From Demequina salsinemoris (GTDB taxonomy: Bacteria; Actinomycetota; Actinomycetes; Actinomycetales; Demequinaceae): a stretch of 64,000 nt of DNA. The stretch's first letter is position 1; every line of letters starts with the position of its first letter. Of this stretch, positions 7,046 through 15,604 are shown in pieces. The notes beneath the pieces are model-generated. The model made no database searches. It worked only from the letters and a program-made list of their open reading frames with translations, and had not been told where the DNA came from. The translations under genes were made by a program, and so were the position numbers. Location of the stretch: NCBI RefSeq assembly GCF_000974805.1, contig NZ_BBQZ01000006.1:124001-188000 (forward strand), given 5' to 3'.

Positions 7046-8410
7046 GTGTCGATCGACGAGCTGGAGTCGTCGTACGAGAGGCCGACCTCATTCGAGCGCC
7101 TGCCTCCGCAGAACCTCGAGGCCGAGCAGTCGGTGCTCGGAGCCATGCTCCTGTCCAAGGACGCGATGGCGGACGTGATCGAGACCGTGCGCTCGGATGA
7201 CTTCTACAAGCCCGCGCATGAGCTGATCTTCGACGTCGCCACCAAGCTCTACAACGGCGGCGACCCGGTCGACGCGCTGACCGTGAGCGCCGAGCTGCAG
7301 CGCACGCAGCAGCTCTCGCGGATCGGCGGGGCCGAGTACCTCCACACCCTCATCGCGATGGTGCCCTCCGCGGCATCCGCCGGATACTACGCGCGCCTCG
7401 TGCGTGAGCAGTCGATCCTCCGTCGCCTCGTCGAGGCCGGCACGCGTATCGCGAACATGGGCTACGACGGCGATGGCGGCGAGGTCGACATGGTGGTCGA
7501 CGGCGCGCAGGCCGAGATCTTCGCCGTCACCGAGCGCAGGAACTCGGACGACTACCTTCCGATCGGTGACATCCTCGAGTCGACGCTCGGTCAGATCGAG
7601 GACGCCACGACTCACGACGGCTCCATGCGGGGCGTGCCCACCGGGTTCCGCGACCTTGACGAGCTCACCGGCGGCCTGCAGGCGGGCCAGATGGTCGTCA
7701 TCGCTGCCCGACCAGCGATCGGAAAGTCGACCCTCGGCCTCGACATCGCGCGCTCCGCGTCGATCCACCACAACATCGCCTCCGTCATCTTCTCGCTCGA
7801 GATGAGCAAGGAGGAGATCACGAAGCGCATGCTCGCGACCGAGGGCAAGGTCAAGCTCACCCAACTCAACAAGGGCCCGCTCGGACCTAGCGACTGGGAC
7901 CGGCTGGCCCGTGCCTCGGCGCGCGTCTCCTCCGCGCCGCTGTTCATCGACGACTCGCCCAACATGACGCTCATGGAGATCCGCGCGAAGTGCCGCCGGC
8001 TCAAGCAGCAGCACAACCTCGGGCTTGTGGTGCTGGACTATCTGCAGCTCATGAGCTCGGGCCGCAAGGTCGAGTCGCGTCAGCAGGAGGTCTCGGAGTT
8101 CTCCCGTGCGCTCAAGCTCCTCGCGAAGGAGATCGAGGTGCCGGTCATCGCGATCTCGCAGCTGAACCGTGGCTCCGAGCAGCGCGGCGACAAGAAGCCG
8201 ATGCTGTCCGACATGCGTGAGTCCGGCGCGATCGAGCAGGACGCCGACATCGTGATCCTGCTGCACCGCGAGGACGCGTACGACCGCGACAACCGGCCGG
8301 GAGAGGCCGACTTCATCGTCGCGAAGCACCGCGCGGGACCCACCGACACGATCGCCGTCGCCTTCAAGAAGGACTACGCGCACTTCGCCGACATGGCGCC
8401 GCAGATGTAG
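7046..8410 (+). CDS. dnaB: Replicative DNA helicase DnaB
   Basis: This 454-residue hexameric helicase unwinds DNA at the fork. The N-terminal primase-binding domain begins at the PPQNLEAEQSVLGAMLL block (about 20-40). The RecA-like motor has Walker A ARPAIGKST, Walker B LGLVVLDYLQLM, the HRED segment and the arginine finger region near KHRAGPTDT. Length is normal and there is no intein, which some actinobacterial dnaB genes carry. The start chosen is GTG 7046, about 7 nt after GAGAGGCAGG; GTG 7028 in the same frame has no good ribosome site. It stands alone after the structured 774-bp gap. Confidence 0.96.
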   Translation: MSIDELESSYERPTSFERLPPQNLEAEQSVLGAMLLSKDAMADVIETVRSDDFYKPAHELIFDVATKLYNGGDPVDALTVSAELQRTQQLSRIGGAEYLHTLIAMVPSAASAGYYARLVREQSILRRLVEAGTRIANMGYDGDGGEVDMVVDGAQAEIFAVTERRNSDDYLPIGDILESTLGQIEDATTHDGSMRGVPTGFRDLDELTGGLQAGQMVVIAARPAIGKSTLGLDIARSASIHHNIASVIFSLEMSKEEITKRMLATEGKVKLTQLNKGPLGPSDWDRLARASARVSSAPLFIDDSPNMTLMEIRAKCRRLKQQHNLGLVVLDYLQLMSSGRKVESRQQEVSEFSRALKLLAKEIEVPVIAISQLNRGSEQRGDKKPMLSDMRESGAIEQDADIVILLHREDAYDRDNRPGEADFIVAKHRAGPTDTIAVAFKKDYAHFADMAPQM

Positions 8411-8484
8411 CCGCGCGGTGGACCCCGAGCGGGTCTACCGTGGAAGGAGAGGACGCCTCGTCCACCTGAGACGGGAGGCGAGCC

Positions 8485-9990
8485 ATGACGACGGCCAGGC
8501 GTCGCGTCCTGCTCACGGGCGCGACGGGCAACTGGGGTCGCGCGACGCTACGGGCGTTCCGCGACGTCGACGACCTGTACGTGCGCGTGCTCGCGCTCAC
8601 CGGCGCCGAGGAGCACGCCGTGCTCGAGGAGTTCGCCGACCTGCCCCATCTGGAGATCTACAAGGGAGACCTCACCCGCCTCGCGGATGTGGCCCGCGCG
8701 ATCGACGGCGTGGACGTCGTCCTCCACGTGGGCGGGCTCGTGTCTCCCGAGGCCGACCGCTACCCGGCCCGCGCGCACCGCATCAACGTCGGCGGCATGA
8801 GGAACATCATCGCCGCCGTTGCGGCGTTGCCTGACCCTTCCGCGATCGCCGTCGTCGCCGTCGGCTCGGTCGCCGAGACCGGGGACCGCCAGGTTCCGCA
8901 CCACTGGGGGCGCGTCGGCGACCCGGTCCGCGTGTCCCGCTTCGATCACTACGGCCAGACGAAGGTCGAGGCGGAGCGTCTGCTGGTCGAGTCGGGGCTT
9001 CCCCGGTGGGTGTGGTTGCGCCAGACGGGCATCTTCCACGAGGGCCTGCTCGCGGTGCGCGACCCGATCATCACCCACGTGCCGCTCGGCGAGGTGATGG
9101 AGTGGGTCTCGGATGACGACGCCGCACGGCTGCTCAGGGGACTGACCGAGCCCGACGTGCCCGACCAGGTCTGGGGTCAGGTGTTCAACGTCGGCGGCGG
9201 CGAGGGCTGGCGGCTCACGAACTGGGAGTTCCAGACCGCGCTCGCGGCGGCGATGGGCGTCAAGGATGTGCGAGCCTGGTACGAGAGGAACTGGTTCGCG
9301 ACCAGGAACTTCCATGGTCATTGGTTCACGGACAGCGACTGCCTCGAGGAGCTCGTGCCGTTCCGCCAGGACGTCTTCCAGGAGGTCCTCCACGACGCCA
9401 TCGCCGACGCACCGACACAGGTCCGCCACGCGGGCAAGGTGCCGCCATGGGTGGTCAAGCGCGCGGTCATGCACCGACTCGCGCACGCTCCGCGCGGCAC
9501 GATGCACGCGGTCCACCACCGGCGCATGGCCGAGGTGGACGCGCACTTCGGGTCGCTGGACGCGTGGCTGCGTATCGGTGGCTGGGACACGTTCGCCCCG
9601 CCGAACCCCTCGCGCGAGCCGACGCTCCTGGACCACGGCTACGACGAGTCCAGGCCGCCGTCCACCTGGACGCGCGACGACCTGGCGGGCGCCGCGCAGT
9701 TCCGGGGTGGCGAGCTCGTGACTCCCCTCGTGCGCGTCGGGACGCCGAGCGCGCGCCTGCGGTGGAGGTGCGCCTTCGGCCACGAGTTCGACGCCAGTCC
9801 CCAGCTGATCCTGGCCTGGGGTCACTGGTGCCCCGAGTGCGTCCGGGACAGTGCGAGCTACGCGTGGCAAGCCACCCGCAATCCCTTCCTGGCGCAGGTG
9901 GAGGAGCCTCAGGAGCCAGCGACGCGCGCGGGGGAGCAGCGCCGAAGGACCGAGGGATCCCTGGCCGCCGAGGGCCCTCGAGTGGCCTGA
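8485..9990 (+). CDS. Extended SDR (epimerase-like) with C-terminal zinc-ribbon-like tail
   Basis: This protein has 501 residues. The first 330 or so form a Rossmann SDR: RVLLTGATGNWGR near residue 8, then DVVLHVGGLV, the YGQTK segment with the catalytic Tyr-x-x-x-Lys, and a substrate part like those of nucleotide-sugar epimerases. The extra tail (about 345-480) carries RWRCAFGHEFDASP and GHWCPECV, spaced like a treble-clef or zinc-ribbon with Cys-His...Cys-x-x-Cys. Such a fusion is unusual for an SDR of this type. The ATG follows GGGAGGCGAGCC. The substrate is unknown, and the tail may bind nucleic acid, protein or only structural zinc. Confidence 0.75.
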   Translation: MTTARRRVLLTGATGNWGRATLRAFRDVDDLYVRVLALTGAEEHAVLEEFADLPHLEIYKGDLTRLADVARAIDGVDVVLHVGGLVSPEADRYPARAHRINVGGMRNIIAAVAALPDPSAIAVVAVGSVAETGDRQVPHHWGRVGDPVRVSRFDHYGQTKVEAERLLVESGLPRWVWLRQTGIFHEGLLAVRDPIITHVPLGEVMEWVSDDDAARLLRGLTEPDVPDQVWGQVFNVGGGEGWRLTNWEFQTALAAAMGVKDVRAWYERNWFATRNFHGHWFTDSDCLEELVPFRQDVFQEVLHDAIADAPTQVRHAGKVPPWVVKRAVMHRLAHAPRGTMHAVHHRRMAEVDAHFGSLDAWLRIGGWDTFAPPNPSREPTLLDHGYDESRPPSTWTRDDLAGAAQFRGGELVTPLVRVGTPSARLRWRCAFGHEFDASPQLILAWGHWCPECVRDSASYAWQATRNPFLAQVEEPQEPATRAGEQRRRTEGSLAAEGPRVA

Positions 9991-10081
9991 CGCCGAGCCC
10001 GCGTATCCGGGCGAGCGGGTTCCCCACCCATGGTTGACTGGACGTGAAGCGTCGGCGCCGCGCCGGCCGAAGGGAGACCGC

Positions 10082-10921
10082 ATGTCCGCCATCAGCCCCA
10101 CCCTCGCCCTCCGCGACGGCCGCGAGATCCCGCAGGTGGGCCTCGGCGTGTGGAAGGCGAGCCAGGAGCAGGCGACGATGGCGGTCCGCGAGGCGCTGAA
10201 CGCCGGCTACCGTCACATCGACACCGCGGCGATCTACAAGAACGAGGAGGGCGTGGGCGCGGGCCTGCGCGAGTCCGGCGTGCCGCGCGAGGACGTGTTC
10301 CTCACCACGAAGGTGTGGAACCGCGACCAGGGCTTCGAGTCGACGAAGGACGCGGCGCGCGCGAGCCTCGACCGCCTCGGGGTCGACTACGTCGACCTTC
10401 TGCTCATCCATTGGCCGGTGCCCATGGTCGACCGCTACGTGGACACCTGGAAGGCCATGATCGAGCTGCGCGACGCCGGCCTCGCCCGCTCGATCGGCGT
10501 CTCGAACTTCACGCCCGCGACCCTGGACCGGCTCGTCGATGAGACGGGCGAGGCGCCCGTCATCAACCAGATCGAGGTGCACCCGTACCTCCAGCAGGAG
10601 ACGATGCGCGCGGTCGACGCGGGTCACGGGGCCCTGACCGAGGCGTGGAGCCCGCTGGGGCAGAGCCACGTGCTCGGGGATCCCGTGATCGAGGCGATCG
10701 CGGCGAAGCACGGGAGGACTCCCGCGCAGGTCGTGATCCGCTGGCACGTCCAGCTCGGCAACGTCGTCATCCCCAAGTCGGTGACGCCCGCACGCATCGT
10801 CTCCAACATCCAGGTGTTCGACTTCGCTCTCGACTCCGACGACCTCGCCGCAATCGGCGCGCTCGACAGGGGCGAGCGCTTCGGCCCCGATCCCGACACG
10901 TTCGGCCCGCCGCGCCCCTGA
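10082..10921 (+). CDS. Aldo/keto reductase (AKR5-like)
   Basis: This 279-residue NADPH-dependent reductase has the TIM-barrel AKR signatures: YRHIDTAAIYKNEEGVG, with the catalytic Asp and Tyr, the TTKVWN lysine strand, LLIHWPVP with the catalytic His, and the C-terminal IPKSVTPARI nucleotide-phosphate loop. The sequence is closest in style to bacterial 2,5-diketo-gluconate or methylglyoxal reductases, but the substrate is open. The start at 10082 follows GGGAGACCGC. It lies 91 bp after the SDR gene on the same strand and may be co-transcribed. Confidence 0.9.
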   Translation: MSAISPTLALRDGREIPQVGLGVWKASQEQATMAVREALNAGYRHIDTAAIYKNEEGVGAGLRESGVPREDVFLTTKVWNRDQGFESTKDAARASLDRLGVDYVDLLLIHWPVPMVDRYVDTWKAMIELRDAGLARSIGVSNFTPATLDRLVDETGEAPVINQIEVHPYLQQETMRAVDAGHGALTEAWSPLGQSHVLGDPVIEAIAAKHGRTPAQVVIRWHVQLGNVVIPKSVTPARIVSNIQVFDFALDSDDLAAIGALDRGERFGPDPDTFGPPRP

Positions 10922-10956
10922 CCCATCCGGCGCCGCGAGGGCTCCGAACGTCGGGC

Positions 10957-11604
10957 ATGAAGACTCTGCCTGCGAAGACCCTGCGCGCCCTTCCCGTCCC
11001 CGTCCTCGGTGCCACCCTGCTCACGCTCGCGGCCTGCGCCCCGGCCGCCAACGATGCCGGCTCGTCCGACGCGACGGCGATGGACGCATCGTCCTCGTCC
11101 GAGGGTCACGCCTCGATGGAGACGGACGATGCGATGGTGGACGATGCAGGGGAGACGGGGGAGGCCATGGCCTCCGGCGGCGAGGTTTACGTCCCCGATC
11201 AGCTCCGGTTCACGGCGACGACGCTCGCCGACGGCGAGGAGTTCGACGGCGCGAGCCTCGCGGGTCAGGACGCTCTGATCTGGGTGTGGGCCTCGTGGTG
11301 CCCCACGTGCCAGGCGGAGGCGCCTGCGGTCGCCGAGGCCGCCTCAAGGCTGCCCGAGGGTGTCGCGCTGTACGGCCTCCCGGGCAAGTCGGCGCTCGTC
11401 GACGCCGAGGCGTTCGTCGCGACCTACGATCTGGGCGGCTTCCCGCATCTGTTCGACGTAGACGGCACCCTGTGGGCGAACTTCGGTGTCGCATCGCAGC
11501 CGGCGCTCATCATGATCGATGACGACGGCAGCATCGAGGTGCTCGCGGGCGCGACAGACGCGGATGGCATCGTCGCCGCGGCCGAGGAGCTCGCGCAGTC
11601 CTAG
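10957..11604 (+). CDS. Thioredoxin-like lipoprotein (TlpA/ResA type)
   Basis: This 215-residue protein has a lipoprotein signal ending in TLAAC (Cys27). A Ser, Asp, Met and Glu-rich linker follows (30-75), then a thioredoxin fold with the redox motif Trp-Cys115-Pro-Thr-Cys118. It would act on the outer face of the membrane as a disulfide reductase. The convergent neighbour CcdA is the classic electron donor for such proteins, so the two probably form one thiol-reducing pathway. There is a weak ribosome site, GGGC, before the ATG at 10957. The acidic linker carries three copies of the dispersed 9-mer (11086, 11124, 11139). Confidence 0.87.
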   Translation: MKTLPAKTLRALPVPVLGATLLTLAACAPAANDAGSSDATAMDASSSSEGHASMETDDAMVDDAGETGEAMASGGEVYVPDQLRFTATTLADGEEFDGASLAGQDALIWVWASWCPTCQAEAPAVAEAASRLPEGVALYGLPGKSALVDAEAFVATYDLGGFPHLFDVDGTLWANFGVASQPALIMIDDDGSIEVLAGATDADGIVAAAEELAQS

Positions 11605-11647
11605 CGGTCCGCAGCCCTGGCAACCGCCGCCCGAGCGGCCCGCAGTC

Positions 11648-12631
11648 CTACGCGTCCTTGCGCCCCACCGCGTCGCGGATCAGGGACAGGGTGGCGGGAT
11701 CGGCGGCCGGCCCGGGAACGGACGGAGCGGCGTCAGTGGAAGCGGTGCCGCCGCGGACGCTGGCGGCGCGCTCCTGGCGCCGAGCGGCCACGAGCACCGA
11801 TGCCACGGCGACGGCGACGAGTGCGGCCAGGGCGACGAGCGTCGTCGTCCCCCAGGAGGCGATCCAGGCGGACACGGTCGACTGCCAGGAGGCCGTCGTG
11901 AGGAGCACCGGGTCCAGGGCTCGGATCCCGTAGTGCGGCAGGACCTCCGCGAGCCCGAACACGAGGACGTACGCTCCCGCCGCGACCATGAGCACTCCGC
12001 CGGCGCGCATCAGCAGCGGCGTGCGCGAGCGGAGCGCCGCGGCCGCAGAGGCGCCGGCGAGCGCGGCGATCATCGACAGCGTGAGGACGCTCGCTCCCAT
12101 GCCGACGCCGTACGCGAGGAACGGTGTGATCGCCGCGACCGGGCCCGGAGCGGCGAGGGATTGCGTCACGACACCGAGGAACAGCCCGATCGTGCAGCTG
12201 AGGGACGCGATCGCGAAGGCCGCGCCATAGGCGAGCTGCGAGGAGAAGGTGCGTCCGGGCGCCGAGCCGCGCATCGCGAGCCCCGGCCCGCGCAGCTCGC
12301 CGCGCCACGCGAGCACCACGCCGAGCACCATGAGACCAGCGCCGAGCACGACGGTCACGTACGACACGTAGGGGAGGATCGATCCCTGGAGTCCTGCGTT
12401 GACGGCACCGAACAGCAGGCCGAACGCGGTGAAGATCCCGGTGAAGGCGAGCGTCATCGCCGCACCGAACCCGATCGCGCGCCGCAGCGCGACCGCCCGG
12501 CCGACGCGCTCATCGGCCGTGCCGGTCACGATCACCGTGAGGTAGGCGGGCAGCAGCGCGAAGCCGCACGGGTTGAAGGCCGCGACCGCGCCGAGCAGCA
12601 GCGCATAGGCGGTGGCCGTGGGGTCGATCAC
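11648..12631 (-). CDS. ccdA: CcdA-type thiol-disulfide transporter (cytochrome c biogenesis/DsbD family)
   Basis: This 327-residue membrane protein has six core membrane segments with the two conserved cysteines, Cys22 in FNPCGFALLP and Cys146 in SLSCTIGLF, that carry electrons across the membrane. More segments follow (about 210-295) with a Ser/Pro-rich cytoplasmic end, making it longer than minimal CcdA. The start is GTG 12631 after AAGGTGAGG; the open frame continues upstream but without similarity. It ends 43 bp from the stop of the convergent thioredoxin-like lipoprotein, its likely partner. Confidence 0.9.
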   Translation of the reverse strand: MIDPTATAYALLLGAVAAFNPCGFALLPAYLTVIVTGTADERVGRAVALRRAIGFGAAMTLAFTGIFTAFGLLFGAVNAGLQGSILPYVSYVTVVLGAGLMVLGVVLAWRGELRGPGLAMRGSAPGRTFSSQLAYGAAFAIASLSCTIGLFLGVVTQSLAAPGPVAAITPFLAYGVGMGASVLTLSMIAALAGASAAAALRSRTPLLMRAGGVLMVAAGAYVLVFGLAEVLPHYGIRALDPVLLTTASWQSTVSAWIASWGTTTLVALAALVAVAVASVLVAARRQERAASVRGGTASTDAAPSVPGPAADPATLSLIRDAVGRKDA

Positions 12632-12705
12632 GGGGGTTGCCTCACCTTCCGAACGTCCTTGTCTTGTTCGGGACGGGTTCGGAGCCCGAGGCCCGGCGGA
12701 TCGGT

Positions 12706-13641
12706 TCAGTGCCGCGAGGAAGTGGACCGTCCGCGCGGCCTGAGGTTCGCGAGCGTCACGCCGCCGATCACGGCGACCCCGCCGAGCAGCTCGGCGTAGG
12801 TCCACGGGTGGCCCGCGGCGATCGTGAACGCCGTGGTGAACACCGTGATGAGGTTGAGGAAGACGCCGGCGCTGCCTGCGGGCAGCGCCGTGAGCGCCCG
12901 GTTCCACAGCGGGTACGACAGCACCGAAGGGAAGATCGCGATGAAGAGCAGCGCCCACCAGCCGGTCCCGGTGCTCGGGAGCGCGGGGCCGCCGCTCAGG
13001 AGCGCGATGGGCGCGAGCACCGCGACGCCGATCACGGCCTGGAGCGACGTCGACGTGATCGGCGGCATCTGCGGCGCGAGCCGGCCGAGGATCGTGTACG
13101 CCGTCCACGCGGTGATGGCGCCGATCATGAGCAGCTGCCCGGTTCCGAAGCCGTTCGTGAGCACGAGCCACGGCTCGCCGTTGGTGAGCACGACGAGGAC
13201 GCCGACGAGCGCGATCGCCACGCCCCCGACGGAGCGTCGGGTGAGAGGCTGGCGCAGCACGAGCGCGGCGGCGAGCACGATCAGCGCGGGGTTGAACGCG
13301 TTGATGAGGCCCGCGTCGAAGGCCCCGATGAACTGCAGCGAGCTGTACAGCAGCAGGTTGTAGCCCGCGAGGCCCGTCGCGCACAGCGCGATCAGCCAGG
13401 GCCAGGCGCGGGCGGCGGCGCGCCAGTCGGGCCGCTCGGTGACCTGAGCGAGCACGAGCAAGGGGACGACAGCGATCGACCAGCGCAGCAGCACGAGCGA
13501 CAGCGGATCGACGTCGTGCACGACCTCGGCGCCGACGATGTAGTTGCCGGCCCAGAACAGGGTCGCGCCGAGGAGGGACACGATCGCGACGGAGCGCCCG
13601 CGCCCGGACGATGCGGGGGCGGCGGGCGCGGATGTCGTCAC
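12706..13641 (-). CDS. EamA/DMT-family transporter
   Basis: This 311-residue protein has ten predicted membrane helices in two EamA halves. The first begins LLGATLFWAGNYIVGAEVVHD and the second LLMIGAITAWTAYTILGRLAP, both read as family openings. It probably exports a metabolite or drug; the substrate is unknown. The GTG at 13641 lies 7 nt after a TAGGCT box (13649-13654) with no ribosome site, so the transcript is probably leaderless. The longer frame to 13704 would include this promoter. Confidence 0.87.
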   Translation of the reverse strand: MTTSAPAAPASSGRGRSVAIVSLLGATLFWAGNYIVGAEVVHDVDPLSLVLLRWSIAVVPLLVLAQVTERPDWRAAARAWPWLIALCATGLAGYNLLLYSSLQFIGAFDAGLINAFNPALIVLAAALVLRQPLTRRSVGGVAIALVGVLVVLTNGEPWLVLTNGFGTGQLLMIGAITAWTAYTILGRLAPQMPPITSTSLQAVIGVAVLAPIALLSGGPALPSTGTGWWALLFIAIFPSVLSYPLWNRALTALPAGSAGVFLNLITVFTTAFTIAAGHPWTYAELLGGVAVIGGVTLANLRPRGRSTSSRH

Positions 13642-13713
13642 CTGAGCGAGCCTAGCCTCGCGCCCATGGTCCACCGGAGCGGTGCTGGCACGGCGCGACG
13701 CCACTCCACAAGC

Positions 13714-13753
13714 GACGAGGCGCCCGCCCCTGAGCAGGGGCGGGCGCCTCGTC
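13714..13753. terminator. Strong hairpin terminator
   Basis: Perfect 19-bp arms, 13714-13732 and 13735-13753, surround a 2-nt loop. It lies 15 bp past the stop of the MDR gene on the minus strand. No U-tract follows on either strand. Confidence 0.8.
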
Positions 13754-13767
13754 CAAGTGTGGATCGC

Positions 13768-14751
13768 CTACGGCTTGAGAAGGACCTTGCCCTCGCGGCC
13801 GGGCTTGAAGTTCGCCTGCGCGGCCTCGCGGATCTGGTCGAACGACATGACGGCCTCGACGGGCAGCTTCAGCGTGCCGTCGCCGATGCGCGCGAAGAGC
13901 TCGCCCATGAGGCGGCGGCGGTCGTCGGCGGGCATCGCGGCGCTGACCTTCGAGCCCCAGAAGCCCTTCACGGTGGCCTGCTTGAAGATCACGTCGCCCG
14001 ACGCGATGTTCATGGTGGGGGACGCCATCGCGCCGAACGAGACGAGCGTGCCACCCTCGGCGAGCATCGACAGGACGTCGCCCGACGCATCGCCGCCGAC
14101 GGAGTCGATGCCGACCTTGATGGGGGCGTCGCCCGCGATCGCACGGACCTGGTCCTTCCAGTCATCGGCGTCGGTCGCGACCACGCGCTCGATGCCGGCC
14201 GCGGCCAGCTCGGCGACGCCCTCGGCGCGGCGCACGAGGCCGATCACGTTGATGCCGCGTGCGGGCGCGAGCTGGGCGACGAGGCGGCCGACCGCGCCGT
14301 TGGCGGTGTTCTGGATCATCCAGTCGCCCTCGGACAGGCCGAGGTGGTCGAGGAGGCTGATCGCGGAGAACGGCATCGCGACGAGCTGGGCCGCGACCTC
14401 GTCCGGCACGCCCTCCGGGACGGGGAGGAGCGCCGCGGCGTTCGCCACGAAGTACTCGGCCCACACGCCGAACGTGCCGCCGGTGGCGACGCGCTGACCC
14501 ACCGCGAGGTGCTCGACGCCCTCGCCGAGCGCGTCGACCACGCCCACGGCCTCGGTGCCGGCCTTCGCGGGCAGCTCGGGCTTGAAGCCGTAGGTGCCGC
14601 GGATGGTCCACAGGTCGTGGTTGTGGATGGGGGACAGGAGGAGGCGGACACGGACCTCGCCCGGGCCGGGCTCGGGAATCTCGGTCTCGGTGACGGACAG
14701 GACGGCGGCGGGGTCGCCGAACTCAGAGTGCATGACAGTACGCATGGTCAT
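13768..14751 (-). CDS. Zinc-independent MDR reductase (quinone oxidoreductase / enoyl reductase-like)
   Basis: This 327-residue medium-chain reductase has the GroES-like half with SPIHNHDLWTIRGTYG and GTEAVGVVDALGEGV, then a Rossmann half with MIQNTANGAVGRLVAQLA, which binds NADPH. The structural and catalytic zinc cysteines of alcohol dehydrogenases are missing, which places it with quinone or 2-enoyl thioester reductases. Starts at ATG 14751, ATG 14745 and TTG 14757 are possible; I chose 14751 because a TATGAC box ends 8 nt upstream. It is followed by a strong terminator, so it is a single-gene unit. Confidence 0.88.
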   Translation of the reverse strand: MTMRTVMHSEFGDPAAVLSVTETEIPEPGPGEVRVRLLLSPIHNHDLWTIRGTYGFKPELPAKAGTEAVGVVDALGEGVEHLAVGQRVATGGTFGVWAEYFVANAAALLPVPEGVPDEVAAQLVAMPFSAISLLDHLGLSEGDWMIQNTANGAVGRLVAQLAPARGINVIGLVRRAEGVAELAAAGIERVVATDADDWKDQVRAIAGDAPIKVGIDSVGGDASGDVLSMLAEGGTLVSFGAMASPTMNIASGDVIFKQATVKGFWGSKVSAAMPADDRRRLMGELFARIGDGTLKLPVEAVMSFDQIREAAQANFKPGREGKVLLKP

Positions 14752-14886
14752 GTCCAACAGTCATACCCCCGATGGCATTCCGTGCCACAAGGCGATCTCT
14801 CTCACGGCTGAACGGCCCGCTCCCTGCCCGTGTCGCGCTGATAGGTTGCAGGCGTCCCCTTCCCTGCACGCCGAGGAGGAGACCGC

Positions 14887-15522
14887 ATGAGCCTGACGCA
14901 CGAGGAGCTGCTCGAGGCGTTCGGGCGCGAGCTCGTCTGGCACTACTGCTTCGACGACCCGAGCGGGAGTCCGGACACGGCGGGGATCTGGGAGCAGGAC
15001 GGACGCTGGCACGTGGGCGTCGCCGACTCGGCGGGCGCCCTGATCGCCGAGGCCGACTTCGATATCGCCGATGACGCGCGCGAGCGCCTCCTGGCTGAGG
15101 CGCGTCGCCTCACCCGCGCTCGGGGCCCCGCAGATCGGTTCGCTGAGGAGATGGCGAAGGAGCCGGGGTGGCGCCCCGACCCGGAGCTGCTCGACGGCGA
15201 CCACCTCCGCTGGTGGGACGGCGGCGCGTGGACCGAGCACCGGGACAGCATGGTGCCCGCGCCGGCTCCCGCACTCGGGGTTGCGGAGGACGCCGGATCC
15301 GAGCCGACCTTCCCCCCGCCGCCTCCCGGCGTGGAGGCCGGCGACAGACCCGAAGGAATCGACGAGGAGTCCGCGCGCAGGGCCTCGTGGGTGCTGTTCT
15401 TCATCATGGCGGTCGGCGTCGTGGCCCTGACCGCGCTCGCGTACTACGTGCTGGCGCCCCTCCTCTTCTGGATGCTCGACACCTTCGTGTTCCCGGCGAT
15501 CGACTGGCTCTTCGGCGACTAG
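14887..15522 (+). CDS. Membrane protein with DUF2510 domain
   Basis: This protein has 211 residues. The N-terminal 85 residues are acidic and of unknown fold. A DUF2510 motif follows at about 97-120 (GWRPDP...LRWWDGGAWTEH), common in actinobacterial membrane proteins. After a Pro-rich linker come two C-terminal membrane segments (about 163-185 and 190-208). The ATG follows GAGGAGGAGACCGC, an excellent ribosome site. Function unknown. Confidence 0.8.
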   Translation: MSLTHEELLEAFGRELVWHYCFDDPSGSPDTAGIWEQDGRWHVGVADSAGALIAEADFDIADDARERLLAEARRLTRARGPADRFAEEMAKEPGWRPDPELLDGDHLRWWDGGAWTEHRDSMVPAPAPALGVAEDAGSEPTFPPPPPGVEAGDRPEGIDEESARRASWVLFFIMAVGVVALTALAYYVLAPLLFWMLDTFVFPAIDWLFGD

Positions 15523-15604
15523 TCCCCGTGCACCGCGACCGCCCGCGCGAGGTCCCCTCCCGCATCGTCCCGACACGCGGAAGGATGGGAGCAGGAGGTC
15601 TCCG

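Noticed and set aside
11648-13384. Fused CcdA-EamA protein of 578 residues
   Set aside because: The upstream half is a shadow of the EamA gene in another frame; a ribosome site and GTG at 12631 define CcdA.
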